DNA of 64,000 nt from Blastomussa wellsi. Its lineage: Eukaryota; Cnidaria; Anthozoa; Scleractinia; Plerogyridae. The position numbers and the translations under genes were made by a program. Below the pieces are notes generated by a model. The model did not search any database and was not told where the DNA came from. It was given only the letters and a program-made list of their open reading frames with translations. Location: assembly GCA_947652115.1 (NCBI GenBank), contig OX393568.1, positions 8,940,521 through 9,004,520 on the forward strand, read 5' to 3'. Below are positions 52,663 to 62,920 of this stretch, piece after piece; position 1 is the stretch's first letter; the number at the start of each line of letters is the position of its first letter.

Positions 52663-52713
52663 AGTGGGAGAGCTAGTGTGCGCCCGTCTAAACTTAAGGA
52701 TTTTGCGACATAG
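52663..52713 (+). pseudogene. Inner gypsy element, last codons after the BEL insertion
   Basis: The frame resumes directly after the duplicated CCCGA and encodes a basic Ser/Lys/Arg-rich tail, ending in a TAG at 52711-52713. It completes the TRSGR-type C-terminus that the outer gypsy also has near 37580. Confidence 0.7.
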
Positions 52714-52899
52714 AGACAATGAACTTTATTATGGCGCTATGCACATATTGAACTGTGGACATTTGTTGAGCGAGAGCAAGAGGACACCTTACTAGACATT
52801 TTAGCCTGCTCTCTGGATAGCTTCATCTGATTGGAAAAATTGTTTTCTTTTATTTTGTTCTTGTTTCAGTTTTTTTTTTCTTTTTCATATTTTGTGTAA

Positions 52900-52909
52900 A
52901 AAAGGGAGA
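52900..52909 (+). promoter_or_regulatory. Polypurine tract of inner gypsy element
   Basis: The purine run aaaaagggaga abuts the 3' LTR start at 52910. Confidence 0.7.
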
Positions 52910-53028
52910 TGTTATATGAAGTAGTTAGTTGGCTCCCATAATGCTTTGGGAGGTGTGATAATAAATGCATGGCTTCCTGCACGTACATCTTTCGTTGAGG
53001 TAATTTCAAGCTAGTATGCCCCAAAACA
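52910..53028 (+). repeat. 3' LTR of inner gypsy element
   Basis: This is a 119-base LTR matching 40046-40164 with a single difference. CATAA follows at 53029-53033. Confidence 0.92.
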
Positions 53029-53033
53029 CATAA

Positions 53034-53085
53034 CAATAAGTCACGTTATACAGAAATGCATGCTAATTTATGCAGTATCACAACA
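53034..53085 (-). repeat. 5' LTR of outer gypsy element, second half
   Basis: These 52 bases complete the LTR interrupted at 40045. They show two of the differences from the 37294-37397 copy (caataag versus cactaag, gttatac versus gtgatac). Confidence 0.8.
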
Positions 53086-53604
53086 CATGTAATTTCTAAA
53101 CTCACAAAACGATATCGGTTAAAGGATTCACACCTCGCAATAAATAATAGGAAGTCGTACTAATGATACTCTGCTTGAAGTTCGCTTGTTTCCAGTGGTA
53201 CTGCTTGTGCATCGTCCAAGACAGTTCCAACGGCTGTCAAAATAGCGGGCGACAATCCGAGCGGTTCAACTTGGCAAATAAAATGCACCAGACGTACAAG
53301 CCGATAATCGACGGTACGCACAAAATAAGCTATAGTGGTGTGATGTTTGCGATATGCAACATATTGTCGTAAACGAAGCCAAATACTAATGTCCTGGCGC
53401 CTGAGTTAGGCATCTCCTTTGCCTTTGTTGTGACGAACAGCTCTCAGTCTCTTTGCATCAAATGAGACTATATTACTTCAGTTTCTGCCATCTTGTTTCG
53501 ATTTCAGTTCACTAAAATGGCTATTTACCTTCACCCAGACGTGTATTGAGTGAAATAAATAGTGAAAACAGCGCGTGCCAACGTTTCGACTAATTTGCCA
53601 ACTT

Positions 53605-53712
53605 TTCGACAGTCGTCTCTGACCCTTTTCTGCCTCCTTCCCATCATTCCCCGCGCTTGTTATTTTTTCGGATAAGAGACGACTGGGGACTAGTCAGTAA
53701 CAGGCCCATCAT
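53605..53712 (-). repeat. Dispersed repeat, copy 2 (inverted relative to 36053)
   Basis: It holds agacgactggggact, cttcccatcatt and agtcgtctctgac, the reverse complement of the layout at 36053-36150, on the opposite side of the gypsy nest. Confidence 0.5.
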
Positions 53713-54661
53713 AATTGATGGTCACCTCAGAAAAGGACCACAAGAAGGACGCACAATCGAGTCATGTCTTGGAATTTGTCGTCTTACTTCATTGAGTCCC
53801 TTTAGGATCCTTGGACTTCCATGGAAAGTTCAATCTCGTAAACTTTATTTGTCTCGATTTGGCTGTGCAGAAGGTGGCATTCTAGTTACTTTCGCAGTCA
53901 GCTATCAAGTCAATAGCGGTCATAGACAGTCTGAGAGATGTTTCCTGTACGAGGACTCGTATTTACCGTGTTCATAGGTAGGTTCTGAGTATCAATTACA
54001 TGTCTTTCAGGTTTAATTTGAGTCCCCACTTTCCACTATTGCTTTACCTACCAAAAGCATTTGCTCGATGGGAGAAGGGTCTGATGATCAATCGAAACCT
54101 TCTCCGCTGCTCGACACCTCAACAAACGAAACTAGTTTCTATCCGTGGAACAAACATGTAAATTGAAATTGTTTACATGTAGATCGCCGATTTGCATAAA
54201 GTCTCTTTCCCATAAACGCACTGTTTATGTGTGAATGGTCGAGTTCAAGAGAAAGAATAAATATGCTTTTTAGTATTTAGACACTTGTAACTCATTGATG
54301 CGATTTAATTTCTACGCTAAAGGAACAACAGTGTATTTTTGTAACCAAATAAAGCTATTATTCCTTTACGAAATATTCCTCACTGCACCAGGAAGCTTGA
54401 GCATTTACTGATACATATGTCGTGTTGTCAGATTGTACTTTTTATGTTATTTCGCGCTTGTTTTTAATTACAAAGACAAGTTCGTTTCAAAGGGCAATAT
54501 TGCTTCGCTGTGATGTGTATGGTTTGCATGTAAAAAATTAATATACTCTTCTAGGTCACGCTATTTTATAGAGGTCACGCTATTTTCCGTCTAAGGCTTG
54601 CTGAGGACTGTGTTCACACATGTCCGCCATTTATAACTTAAAGAGAACGTCATGCTCATAA
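53713..54661. other. No gene recognised
   Basis: Only a short ORF (to 53977) without a domain is present. The tail includes an AT-rich stretch with an AATAAA-like tattcctttac area near 54350. No RNA gene or transposon end is clear. Confidence 0.45.
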
Positions 54662-54916
54662 TGCACCTATCAATGCGGGGGGGGGGGGGGGGCAGTGCGG
54701 GCATAGGTGGGGGATTTGACAGCAGTTAACATCCTGTGCGTAGAGGGGTCTTTTGACCGTTTTATTGGCCTTTCTAGCAACATTTTATTGACTTTTAGTG
54801 ACTCGTTTGACCATCTAACCATCTGGCACAGGGCAATTGAACAGAAAATCTCAGCTCAGTTCAAATCCCCCATCTATGCCCGCACTCCCCCTGCAGGAAT
54901 TACATTGATAGGTGCA
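54662..54916. mobile_element. Hairpin MITE containing a poly-G run
   Basis: The left arm (tgcacctatcaatg at 54662-54675, then a G run and gtgcgggcataggtgggggattt to about 54717) pairs with the right arm (aaatcccccatctatgcccgcac to ttgataggtgca, about 54862-54916). The loop is about 145 bases. The uninterrupted G run in the left arm (about 54677-54692) replaces a more mixed sequence on the right, so it expanded after insertion. Confidence 0.75.
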
Positions 54917-54919
54917 GAA

Positions 54920-55500
54920 AAAACTAACCATCGAACTAAACAGTCTTTGATTTGAATACGCATAATACATTATTAAGGATGCTATTGATTAAGTTGATTC
55001 AATGCAACCCACAAACTTTGCTATGGCAGTATTAGAGGTTTTAAAAAGACCCAAAACAATATAAATAATACCAAACCCAGAGTACAAGAGCTAACCAATA
55101 GTAGTTTCTACAACATGAAGATATACCCTTTGCAATTGTCACCACTCAAGTTTCTACACTTGCACCGAAATTACAACTAGGTGGCTATGAAAATTGAGGA
55201 AACCTACAAAAATTACAAGAGTCCACACATCCTATTTCCCTGACTTCTGTTGAGAATGTAAAGAACTCCAACAGAACCTCGATTACCTTGTTAGTAATGC
55301 TTTGATAATTTTTGGATTGTTTACAGGTTTTTTCTTTTGTGGCCGACAAACTGCTCATGGTGGTACGTATTCATAAACTAGTTGTATATTTTTGTGGAGT
55401 TGGCCTCTCCACTGAACAAAAATGCTTTAACATGCAATAATTTCATATTTGCGTGTTTACGTTTAGCCGGTTTGTTTAAACTAAATATCTAAGAACCCTC
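54920..55500. other. No gene recognised
   Basis: This is AT-rich DNA with no long ORF and no repeat that I can pair. Confidence 0.45.
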
Positions 55501-55515
55501 TTCCAAAAATGATGG

Positions 55516-55853
55516 TATAATAATAATAATAACAATAATAATAATATGTAGCATGTATACAGCGCTTTCTCACAACGTCTCAAAGCACTTCACTTGTGGG
55601 GGACTTTCCAGACTGCATTGTAGGCGCTAACAGCAGCGCACAGTTTCCTAATTTTTGAAGGACAGTAAGATTCACAGGTGCCCCCAGAACTGAATAAGTT
55701 GAAGGCCATCACACCGGGGACTATGTCCCCTACTCTTTTCAAACAGTGTCTGGGTTCTTTAACGTCCCATGCAATGTACTGTGAGATGGGGCCTACGGTT
55801 TATCATCCTTATCTGAGAAGACTAGAAAGTTTAACCATTTGCAGAGTTTTTTG

Positions 55854-55895
<42 letters not shown>

Positions 55896-55975
55896 ATTGG
55901 TCCGGTCTGGGAATCGAACCCACGACCCCTCACAATAGTCCGATGCTCAACCAACTGCTCTACAATACACAAATA
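55516..55975 (-). repeat. tRNA-derived SINE with (TAA)n tail
   Basis: Read on the minus strand, a tRNA-like head with a B box (gggttcgattcc, about 55910-55921) and an A-box-like gagcagttggttgag is followed by a long body including a gggacgttaaagaaccc phrase. It ends near the (ATA/ACA)n run at 55519-55547 on the plus strand. The layout is a SINE, and the long body makes a tRNA gene unlikely. Confidence 0.7.
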
Positions 55976-57480
55976 CAAAAAACATACATCAACACACAAA
56001 GAGTAAAAGAAAATAAAAGGTAAAGCCGTGCAAGTCTGCATGCAAGAATTGCATTAATTCACGTACCGGGTTTATCTCGGTGTAAAATCCTGTGACTTTT
56101 TTCTTTGATTTTGACCTTTTGTTTTTCTGCTCTATATTGTTTCTAGGTTCTTTGTTGTCTTGTTCGTTCTTTGTTTTACGTCACTCGTGAGTTTAACAGG
56201 TTTTTACACAAAGGATGAGCCCATGTACCACGCTACAACGAAAGTTTTAATTTTAGCCAACGGCTTTCGCAGTCAATTGTTCACTCAATGCTAAGAATTC
56301 CATACAAATTTGAAGAAGTGTTGTATATTACCATTTTGTATTCAGAAGTCTTGAGAAGCCGCAGTAAGTCCGTTTTCAAGTCTGTGACTGGAAGCCAAAC
56401 ACGTTCAAAAACCGCCATGATGGCGTGTCTTCGCGGCCGTCGAACTCAAGATGACTCCTTCGTTAGCAAGGTTTTAGCACCCTTTACTCCATGATTTTCC
56501 TCTTAAGAGACACTTAGAAATTGATCGGTGTTTTTACTGTTCATTTTACGCCGCAAAGAGAGAATTTTCTTTGTTTAGAATTAAAAATAAGGCTTTGGAA
56601 TTTTGTAAACAAGTGCCGCGACTCTCAAGACGCGCCATGATTTTCTTGTACGGGTTAAGAAAAAAAAAACTTCTTTGTAGGACCCCAAGAGTTCACTAGA
56701 AATATTTTGAAAACAGATTCCGATTGGTTTATTGGCCCTAATTCACTGGAGAACAATAGGAAAACTGAAGTGTCTCCAGGGAGGGAGGGAAAAGGGTATT
56801 TGTCAGCACCTGCTTTTCCCAGGCGGTTTTGGCCGGTACGGAAATTCCAGGTTCAAAGGATTAAGTGCATCTAGGCCCACACTTTCTAACCTGTAATTAC
56901 CACTAGTTCTAAGGCTTAAACAGGATTTTAACTTTGTCGATAGCGTATATGTTGTATAAGTCGCCTGGCAAGAAGGCAAGCTTGCCACCCAACTTCTCAA
57001 ACACAAACATGGCCTCTCCTCGGTTTTCACTAGTTATTTATTCAATTTTTTAAAATGTCTCATCGATTTACTAGTTTTCATTTTCTTGTAAAATTATACT
57101 TTTATTTTCTCTTAAAATATTAATTTTCTTGGTAAACTGTCACTAAAATGCTCAAATAATGCTGAATGATTTTGCTTTTGCTTACAAAAATGTTCAATAT
57201 GCTTAATGAACAGAAGGCCTAAATGACGAGATGCTTTCGGGGGTGCTAAATGGAACTAGAAAGATGGTAGCTTGGAAAACATGCACTTATTCCGTAACAA
57301 CATAGCCTTACCCGTTATTTTCACTTTTTTTATATTGATAAAGACTATCACTTTAACCTGAATGCTTTCCGCAAAGAAGGCGTTGAATTTTCTCGCTTAA
57401 AAAGGTACCGCGATAAATATAAGTAAGTATGGGTCTTTAGAAATGTCTGCAATGCGCGCCTTTGATTGGTTGAGAAAATC
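55976..57480. other. No gene recognised
   Basis: Short ORFs without domains occur, with AT-rich spacers. A run of A lies at about 56661-56669. Confidence 0.45.
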
Positions 57481-57488
57481 ATTGAGTA

Positions 57489-57626
57489 GTAATCTCGGGG
57501 TTCAACAAATACCACCTCGTCGTGCAACATTTCGCCCAAGTGGAACAAGCTCGCCTTTTGCTCGCTTCTTCCACTTGGGCGAAGATGTTGCACTCCGAGG
57601 TTGTATTTGTTGAACCCCGAGATTAC
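57489..57626. repeat. Left terminal hairpin of the candidate element
   Basis: About 55 bases (gtaatctcggggttcaac to cgcccaagtggaa) pair with their inverted complement (ttccacttgggcg to gagattac), around a short loop containing aagctcgccttttgc. Confidence 0.9.
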
Positions 57627-57790
57627 TTCTTGGCAGAAGAACACCCACTGTTCTTCCAATTAGACAGAAGCGGCGGTGTCCAAAATGGTTCACGGAGACC
57701 AAAAAATGGCAAACAACTGTGAGTGGTTGCTGCGAAACCGGAAAAAGAAATGCAGCAAAAAGACCTGCGGAAAATATTGTTATTAGGAGA

Positions 57791-58036
57791 GCGCATTATT
57801 TTTTTTTTGGCACCCAAATTTTCGGCAACTTTTTCTTGCCACAAGCCAGACAAATACCACTTTTTTCTTGCCACAAGCCAGACCACTTTTTTCTTGCCAC
57901 AAACCAAACCACTTTTTTCTTGCCACAAACCAAACTTGGAGAGCACATTTTTTTTTCGGCACCCAAATTTTCGGCAACTTTTTTTCTTCCACTTTTCCAT
58001 TGCCACAAGCCAGACCACTTTTGGCACAAATACCAC
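57791..58036 (+). repeat. Iteron-like repeats upstream of the unknown ORF
   Basis: Five copies of a 24- to 27-base unit with core tcttgccacaa(a/g)cca(a/g)ac lie between 57830 and 58020, and a second unit, ggcacccaaattttcggcaact, occurs near 57809 and 57959. The inverted half carries fewer copies. They sit between the terminal hairpin and the ORF start, like iterons or promoter repeats. Confidence 0.75.
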
Positions 58037-58151
58037 TTTGTCACAAGAGCTGCTTTTTTCGAAGTGGTGCTTTGCCAGCAGGGCACAAACATCAAACGGG
58101 TTGCCAAAATCCCCCAATTGAACAAATATGTTGCCGAAAAAGTATAGAAGT

Positions 58152-60792
58152 ATGTCTTCGCAACAGCTAGTGGATTTCGGCAACGAAACAGTGCTTCCGC
58201 AACCTTCCAATATTGTAGCTTTGTTTTTCTCCGGGGCCAAAAATGCAACACCCGCTGCAAACGACGAAGTTGCAGCGACGAACGTCGACGACGCGACCAA
58301 ACAAACCTTCGAACTCGCAACACCCGCTGCAAACGACGAAGAAGAAAAACAGGACGTTGCAGCAACACCCGCTCCAAACGACGAAAAAGGAAAACAGGAA
58401 GTTGCAGCAACACCCGCTGCAATCGACGTTGCAGCGACGAACGACGCGACAAGAAAAACCTTCGAAAGCATGGGTCTGCAGTGCGAGAAATCTGTTGCCT
58501 ACCACCTGCTACTCGAAAACGCCTGGGATAGCAATCTTCTGGCCGACATCGCCAAGGTCGACTATCTGGCTTGGAACCTCGGTCGCACGAATCTGCGGCC
58601 ATTGGCTGGTCTTTCGCCTTTCGTCGACGACATCTTCGTATTTGGCCCGCTTGTCAGAGAGGAGTGCGTCTACAAGACAGGAAAAATCTCCTGCACCGAG
58701 GGTCCACAAGGCGCGGCAAAAACTGTCGTGGCAAATATAGCAACAGCTTTGGAAAATGTCCTGCGGAAACGCCAGACCACAAACATCGTCCACACAGTGG
58801 GGCAAGGGAAAGCGGAAAACAGCGCAATCTGCGCCACCATCGAGAGAATCGAGAAAAACACCTGGGGCAGGGCAAAAAGAAGCTGGTTTCTGCTACACCC
58901 CGAGGAAGAGATCGCCGGCTATTTCGTAGCGAAAATCGACGTTTCCGAAGTCCCAATGGAAGAGTTGCACCAGGCGCTGCCGGTTTTCGCAAATCGTCTG
59001 GTCGGGGGCTTCAGCTACGATATCTACTCCATCGACTACACACAAGACTTTTCGGGCACTTTGGATCGCAAAGCAATTGTGGCCCACCTTGGGTTCGAAA
59101 AGGCAGGGAGTTTGTCCGCCGCAATGGGAGAAACCACCCCCCTGCTCCTGGACAACACCGCCAGCGTCGGGGAGCACTGCTGCACCTGGCTCGAGACCAC
59201 AGAAGAAACCACAACCACCCGAAACAAGATCTACAACAAACTCGTTTCGAATTTCGAGGCAGGAGAAATCCGCGAGCCTGTTGGCGGGCACCTGGCAGAA
59301 TACGCCGACTGCCCCAACCAGCGGCTCCGCCAAACATTCTTCCACCCAGACGTGCAAGCCCGAGGTTGTACTCGAATCGAAACCGTTCTCTATGGCCTCC
59401 CACTCGCCGAACTATCCAACGAGAAAGCTTCCGCCTGCATCGAGAAAGTCTTGGCGCAGGTTTCTATCGACGGCGACGAACAAGCTCTCTTTGTGGTCCA
59501 ACCGCCCGGTAAGCAGTGGCAAAACCTCGCCGCGTCCCTCGACAGGTGCCTTGTTCTCGCGGACAGACCACAAGGCCACATCTTCGTCGCGTGGGGCGGC
59601 CACACAACAACAGGCCGGATCTTTGGAGTCCACGTGCGCCCCACCCCAGCGAACGTCGAGGACCCAACCAAGTGGGAAAAAGCAGTGCAGTGGACAGCAG
59701 GGGACTTCGGCTTCCGGTGTTGCCCGATTTTCCGGGTCGACATTCTGACCGCCGACGACGAAGGGGTGGAGCTCGGACCGCTCCGCTGTTTTCGGAAAGA
59801 CGAAAACGCCCGCACCATCCTCGCAGGGAGCAAATTGCAGACGCAGCTCCACCTCCGCCCGCACAGCCGAGGTGTGGAAACGAGCCCACTGGAAAAGAGA
59901 AGAAAATCGGCGCAAAAAAGAGGAAGAAAACACAAAGATTCGCCAAGCGGAAATAGAGACCCTTCGCGTCTATGCCGAGACAAAGAAAGAAATAGAAACA
60001 AAAAGCTGGGAGACCCTCGAAAAAATCTTCGGCGCTCTTGCGAAGAACACAAAAAAAGTCTCGGAGCTGGCCGCAAACAAGATATGGAAAGTTCTTGGTT
60101 TTCGCGCGAAAGAAGAGCAATATCGGGTTGTCTTGCAGGAACCAAATTCTTCGAGGTGTGTTTCTGTTTGGGCGACAAAAGGTCTGCGAAAAATCCTCCA
60201 CGAATGCGCGGCCTTCTTCCGCAAGGAGGAAGACAATTTTGGTCGGAAACTTTTCTGGCTTGTGGCTTTCGACGGTGTCGACAAGCTTGGAGGGTTGGTG
60301 TTGCAAATCGAATCCCCGAAAACCTTCCTGTCCAACGGCAAAAAAATCGTGTGGAACCCAATACAAGTTCTAGAAGCCCCGGACCCGGATCGACTCCCAA
60401 TCTTGCGGGCTCTTGGGGCGAAATGCGAAGAATACGACAAACTTTGCGCAGATCTCGCCAAAACCAATTTTTCCGAAGTTTCTGCACCAGCAAACAAAGA
60501 CACGAAAAAAACAACAGACCTGCTGGCAGGAGAGTACATAGCCAACCGTTTCGCAGCGACAATCTTCCGAAACTCTCCGCGGACCATTCTATTCCTGCTC
60601 CCGCTCTGCGAAGACGGGGAACCGAAAACAGACGAAGAAACCCCAACGCACGGATACTTCCTGGAAAGAGAGATCGAGGCAATGGGAGGCCTCCACGCGC
60701 TACAAAAAAGAAAGGCCCCATTGCGTTGCCAGCTTGGGGAGGAGAAAACGACACCGAGCAAGAAAAAAAGCCGCCGGGTTGCCCTGGCGTAG
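58152..60792 (+). pseudogene. Unknown large protein of the candidate element (about 880 aa), one frameshift
   Basis: The ATG at 58152 is used; the upstream in-frame codons lack an ATG. The N-terminal 100 residues contain an imperfect (ATPAANDE)-like repeat. A middle region has the phrase YSIDYTQDFSGTLDR and, about 90 residues later, KIYNKL followed by RGCTRIE. A charged coiled-coil region and a mixed C-terminal domain follow. A frameshift near 59865 shifts the frame (ORF 59872-60792 continues it to a stop at 60790-60792). The Arg/Tyr/Glu phrases faintly recall rolling-circle Rep proteins of the Rep_trans type, but I see no HUH motif and no clear Walker A, so I leave the function open. Codon use is GC-rich, unlike the surrounding region. 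Confidence 0.6.
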
Positions 60793-61166
60793 ACAAACTA
60801 TATCGCAACAACCAATCCTCCTTCGGTGCAGAAAACAAAACTCCCCCGGCAAGCAACAACAAAAAGCTCTCCAACCATTTTTCTGCAGTCTCTGCATCGA
60901 TATGTCCGACAATGTTGGCCGTATTGTCTTCCATCGAGGTGCAGAACTTTCGAAGAGCTCTCCAATCCTTCCAGCGGACTTTGTCTTCTTGCTGCTCCCA
61001 TTCTTTCTTTCGGGCATGGAATTGGCGGAAAGGAAAATGAGGCACACAACCAGGTGGCAGAACCACAAGATCCATTTGGAATATTGCATTGCATTGCATC
61101 TATCTAATTGCTGGCACTCTAGTCCATTCGGCGAATTCCTTTGTGCACAGGCTGCTGTGGCGGGTT
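60793..61166. other. Unique middle segment of the candidate element up to the N gap
   Basis: This is GC-moderate DNA with competing short ORFs on both strands and no domain. The right terminus of the left copy is not visible here. Confidence 0.4.
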
Positions 61167-61366
61167 NNNNNNNNNNNNNNNNNNNNNNNNNNNNNNNNNN
61201 NNNNNNNNNNNNNNNNNNNNNNNNNNNNNNNNNNNNNNNNNNNNNNNNNNNNNNNNNNNNNNNNNNNNNNNNNNNNNNNNNNNNNNNNNNNNNNNNNNNN
61301 NNNNNNNNNNNNNNNNNNNNNNNNNNNNNNNNNNNNNNNNNNNNNNNNNNNNNNNNNNNNNNNNNN
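61167..61366. other. Assembly gap (200 N)
   Basis: Exactly 200 unknown bases, a conventional gap size, so the true distance is not known. Confidence 0.99.
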
Positions 61367-62314
61367 TTCGCTGGGGTGGGGCGCACGTGGACTCCAAAGA
61401 TCCGGCCTGTTGTTGTGTGGCCGCCCCACGCGACGAAGATGTGGCCTTGTGGTCTGTCCGCGAGAACAAGGCACCTGTCGAGGGTCGCGGCGAGGTTTTG
61501 CCACTGCTTGCCGGGCGGTTGGACCACAAAGAGAGCTTGTTCGTCGATAGAAACCTGCGCCAAGACTTTCTTTCCAGCTTCTTTTTGCCCTGCCCCAGGT
61601 GTTTTTCTCGGTTCTCTCGATGGTGGCGCGGATTGCGCTGTTTTCCGCTTTCCCTTGCCCCACTGTGTGGACGATGTTTGTGGTCTGGCGTTTTCGCAGG
61701 ACATTTTCCAAAGCTATTGCTATATTTGCCACGACAGTTTTTGCCGCGCCTTGTGGGCCCTCGGTGCAGGAGATTTTTCCTGTCTTGTAGACGCACTCCT
61801 CTCTGGCAAGCGGGCCAAATACGAAGATGCCGTCGACGAAAGGCGGAAGACCAGCCAATGGCCGCAGATTCGTGCAACCGAGGTTCCCTGCCAGATAGTC
61901 GACCTTGGCGATGTCGGCCAGAAGATTGCTATCCCAGGCGTTTTCGAGTAGCAGGTGGTAGGCAACAGATTCTCGCACCGCAGACCCATGCTTTCGAAGG
62001 TTTTTCTTGTCGCGTCGTTCGTCGCTGCAACGTCGATTGCAGCGGGTGTTGCTGCAACTTCCTGTTTTTCTTCTTCCTTCTTCGTCGTTTGCAGCGGGTG
62101 TTGCTGCAACGTCCTGTTTTTCTTCTTCGTCGTTTGCAGCGGGTGTTGCGAGTTCGAAGGTTTGTTTGGTCGCGTCGTCGACGTTCGTCGCTGCAACTTC
62201 GTCGTTTGCAGCGGGTGTTGCATTTTTGGCCCCGGAGAAAAACAAAGCTACAATATTGGAAGGTTGCGGAACCACTGTTTCGTTGCCGAAATCCACTAGC
62301 TGTTGCGAAGACAT
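61367..62314 (-). pseudogene. Second, inverted, internally deleted copy of the unknown ORF
   Basis: On the minus strand the ATG at 62314 begins the same protein (MSSQQLVDFG) as the left copy. It is followed by a similar ATPAANDE repeat, with a frame change near the third repeat, then the same central sequence. A deletion near 61580 joins the segment equal to left base 58885 to that equal to about 59440, with a few bases lost after it. The copy ends at the N gap. It cannot encode a full protein. Confidence 0.75.
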
Positions 62315-62782
62315 ACTTCTATACTTTTTCGGCAACATATTGGTTCAATTGGGGGATTTTGGCAACCTGTTTGATTTTTGTGCCCTGCTGGCAAAGCACC
62401 ACTTCGAAAAAAGCAGCTCTTGTGACAAAATGGTATTTGTGCCAAAAGTGGTCTGGCTTGTGGCAATGGAAAAGTGGAAGAAAAAAAGTTGTCGAAAATT
62501 TGGGTGCCGAAAAAAATGCGCTCTCCAAGTTTGGTTTGTGGCAAGAAAAAAGTGGTTTGGTTTGTGGCAAGAAAAAAGTGGTTTTTGTCTGGCTTGTGGC
62601 AAGAAAAAAGAAATGAGCTCTCCTAATAACAATATTTTCCGCAGGTCTTTTTGCCGCATTTCTTTTTCCGGTTTCGCAGCAACCACTCACAGTTGTTTGC
62701 CATTTTTTGGTCTCCGTGAACCATTTTGGACACCGCCGCTTCTGTCTAATTGGAAGAACAGTGGGTGTTCTTCTGCCAAGTA

Positions 62783-62920
62783 GTAATCTCGGGGTTCAAC
62801 AAATACAACCTCGGAGTGCAACATCTTCGCCCAAGTGGAAGAAGCGAGCAAAAGGCGAGCTTGTTCCACTTGGGCGAAATGTTGCACGACGAGGTGGTAT
62901 TTGTTGAACCCCGAGATTAC
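62783..62920. repeat. Right terminal hairpin of the candidate element
   Basis: This is the inverse of the left hairpin 57489-57626, with ttgcgctc-type loop and the same gtaatctcggggttcaac ends. Confidence 0.9.

Larger units (their letters stand above)
40046..53028 (+). mobile_element. Ty3/gypsy retrotransposon (inner), plus strand, carrying two further insertions
   Basis: LTRs of 119 bases (40046-40164 and 52910-53028) start tgttatatg and end ccaaaaca and differ at one base by eye (catagtg versus cataatg). The target duplication CATAA is present at 40041-40045 and 53029-53033. The internal region has gag, protease, RT, RNase H and integrase broken by one MITE, one BEL element, and several stops and frameshifts. 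With the insertions removed, its length is about 4.8 kb, normal for a gypsy element. Confidence 0.93.
37294..53085 (-). mobile_element. Ty3/gypsy retrotransposon (outer, old), minus strand, internally deleted
   Basis: A 104-base LTR (37294-37397) is repeated at 39994-40045 plus 53034-53085, the two halves being separated by a younger gypsy element. By eye the copies differ at about 4-5 of 104 positions, older than the inner elements. Inside are minus-strand gag, RT/RNase H, integrase and C-terminal remnants. A deletion near 39770 joins gag to the middle of RT. No flanking target duplication is evident. Confidence 0.88.

Noticed and set aside
55900..55975. tRNA gene on the minus strand
   Set aside because: A tRNA-like head is followed by a long SINE body, so it is treated as a SINE.
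58690..58720. Walker A motif in the unknown protein (GPQGAAKT)
   Set aside because: The glycine before the lysine is replaced by alanine and no Walker B partner is evident.
59390..61099. Long minus-strand ORF opposite the unknown protein
   Set aside because: It arises from GC-rich codon use. The plus-strand frame has an ATG after iteron-like repeats, is preserved as the same protein in the inverted copy, and shows clear protein-like composition, while the minus frame is rich in Arg, Pro and Ser without pattern.
60734..61951. ORFs running through the N gap
   Set aside because: They are open only because N bases are not stops; the sequence on each side comes from different copies and orientations.
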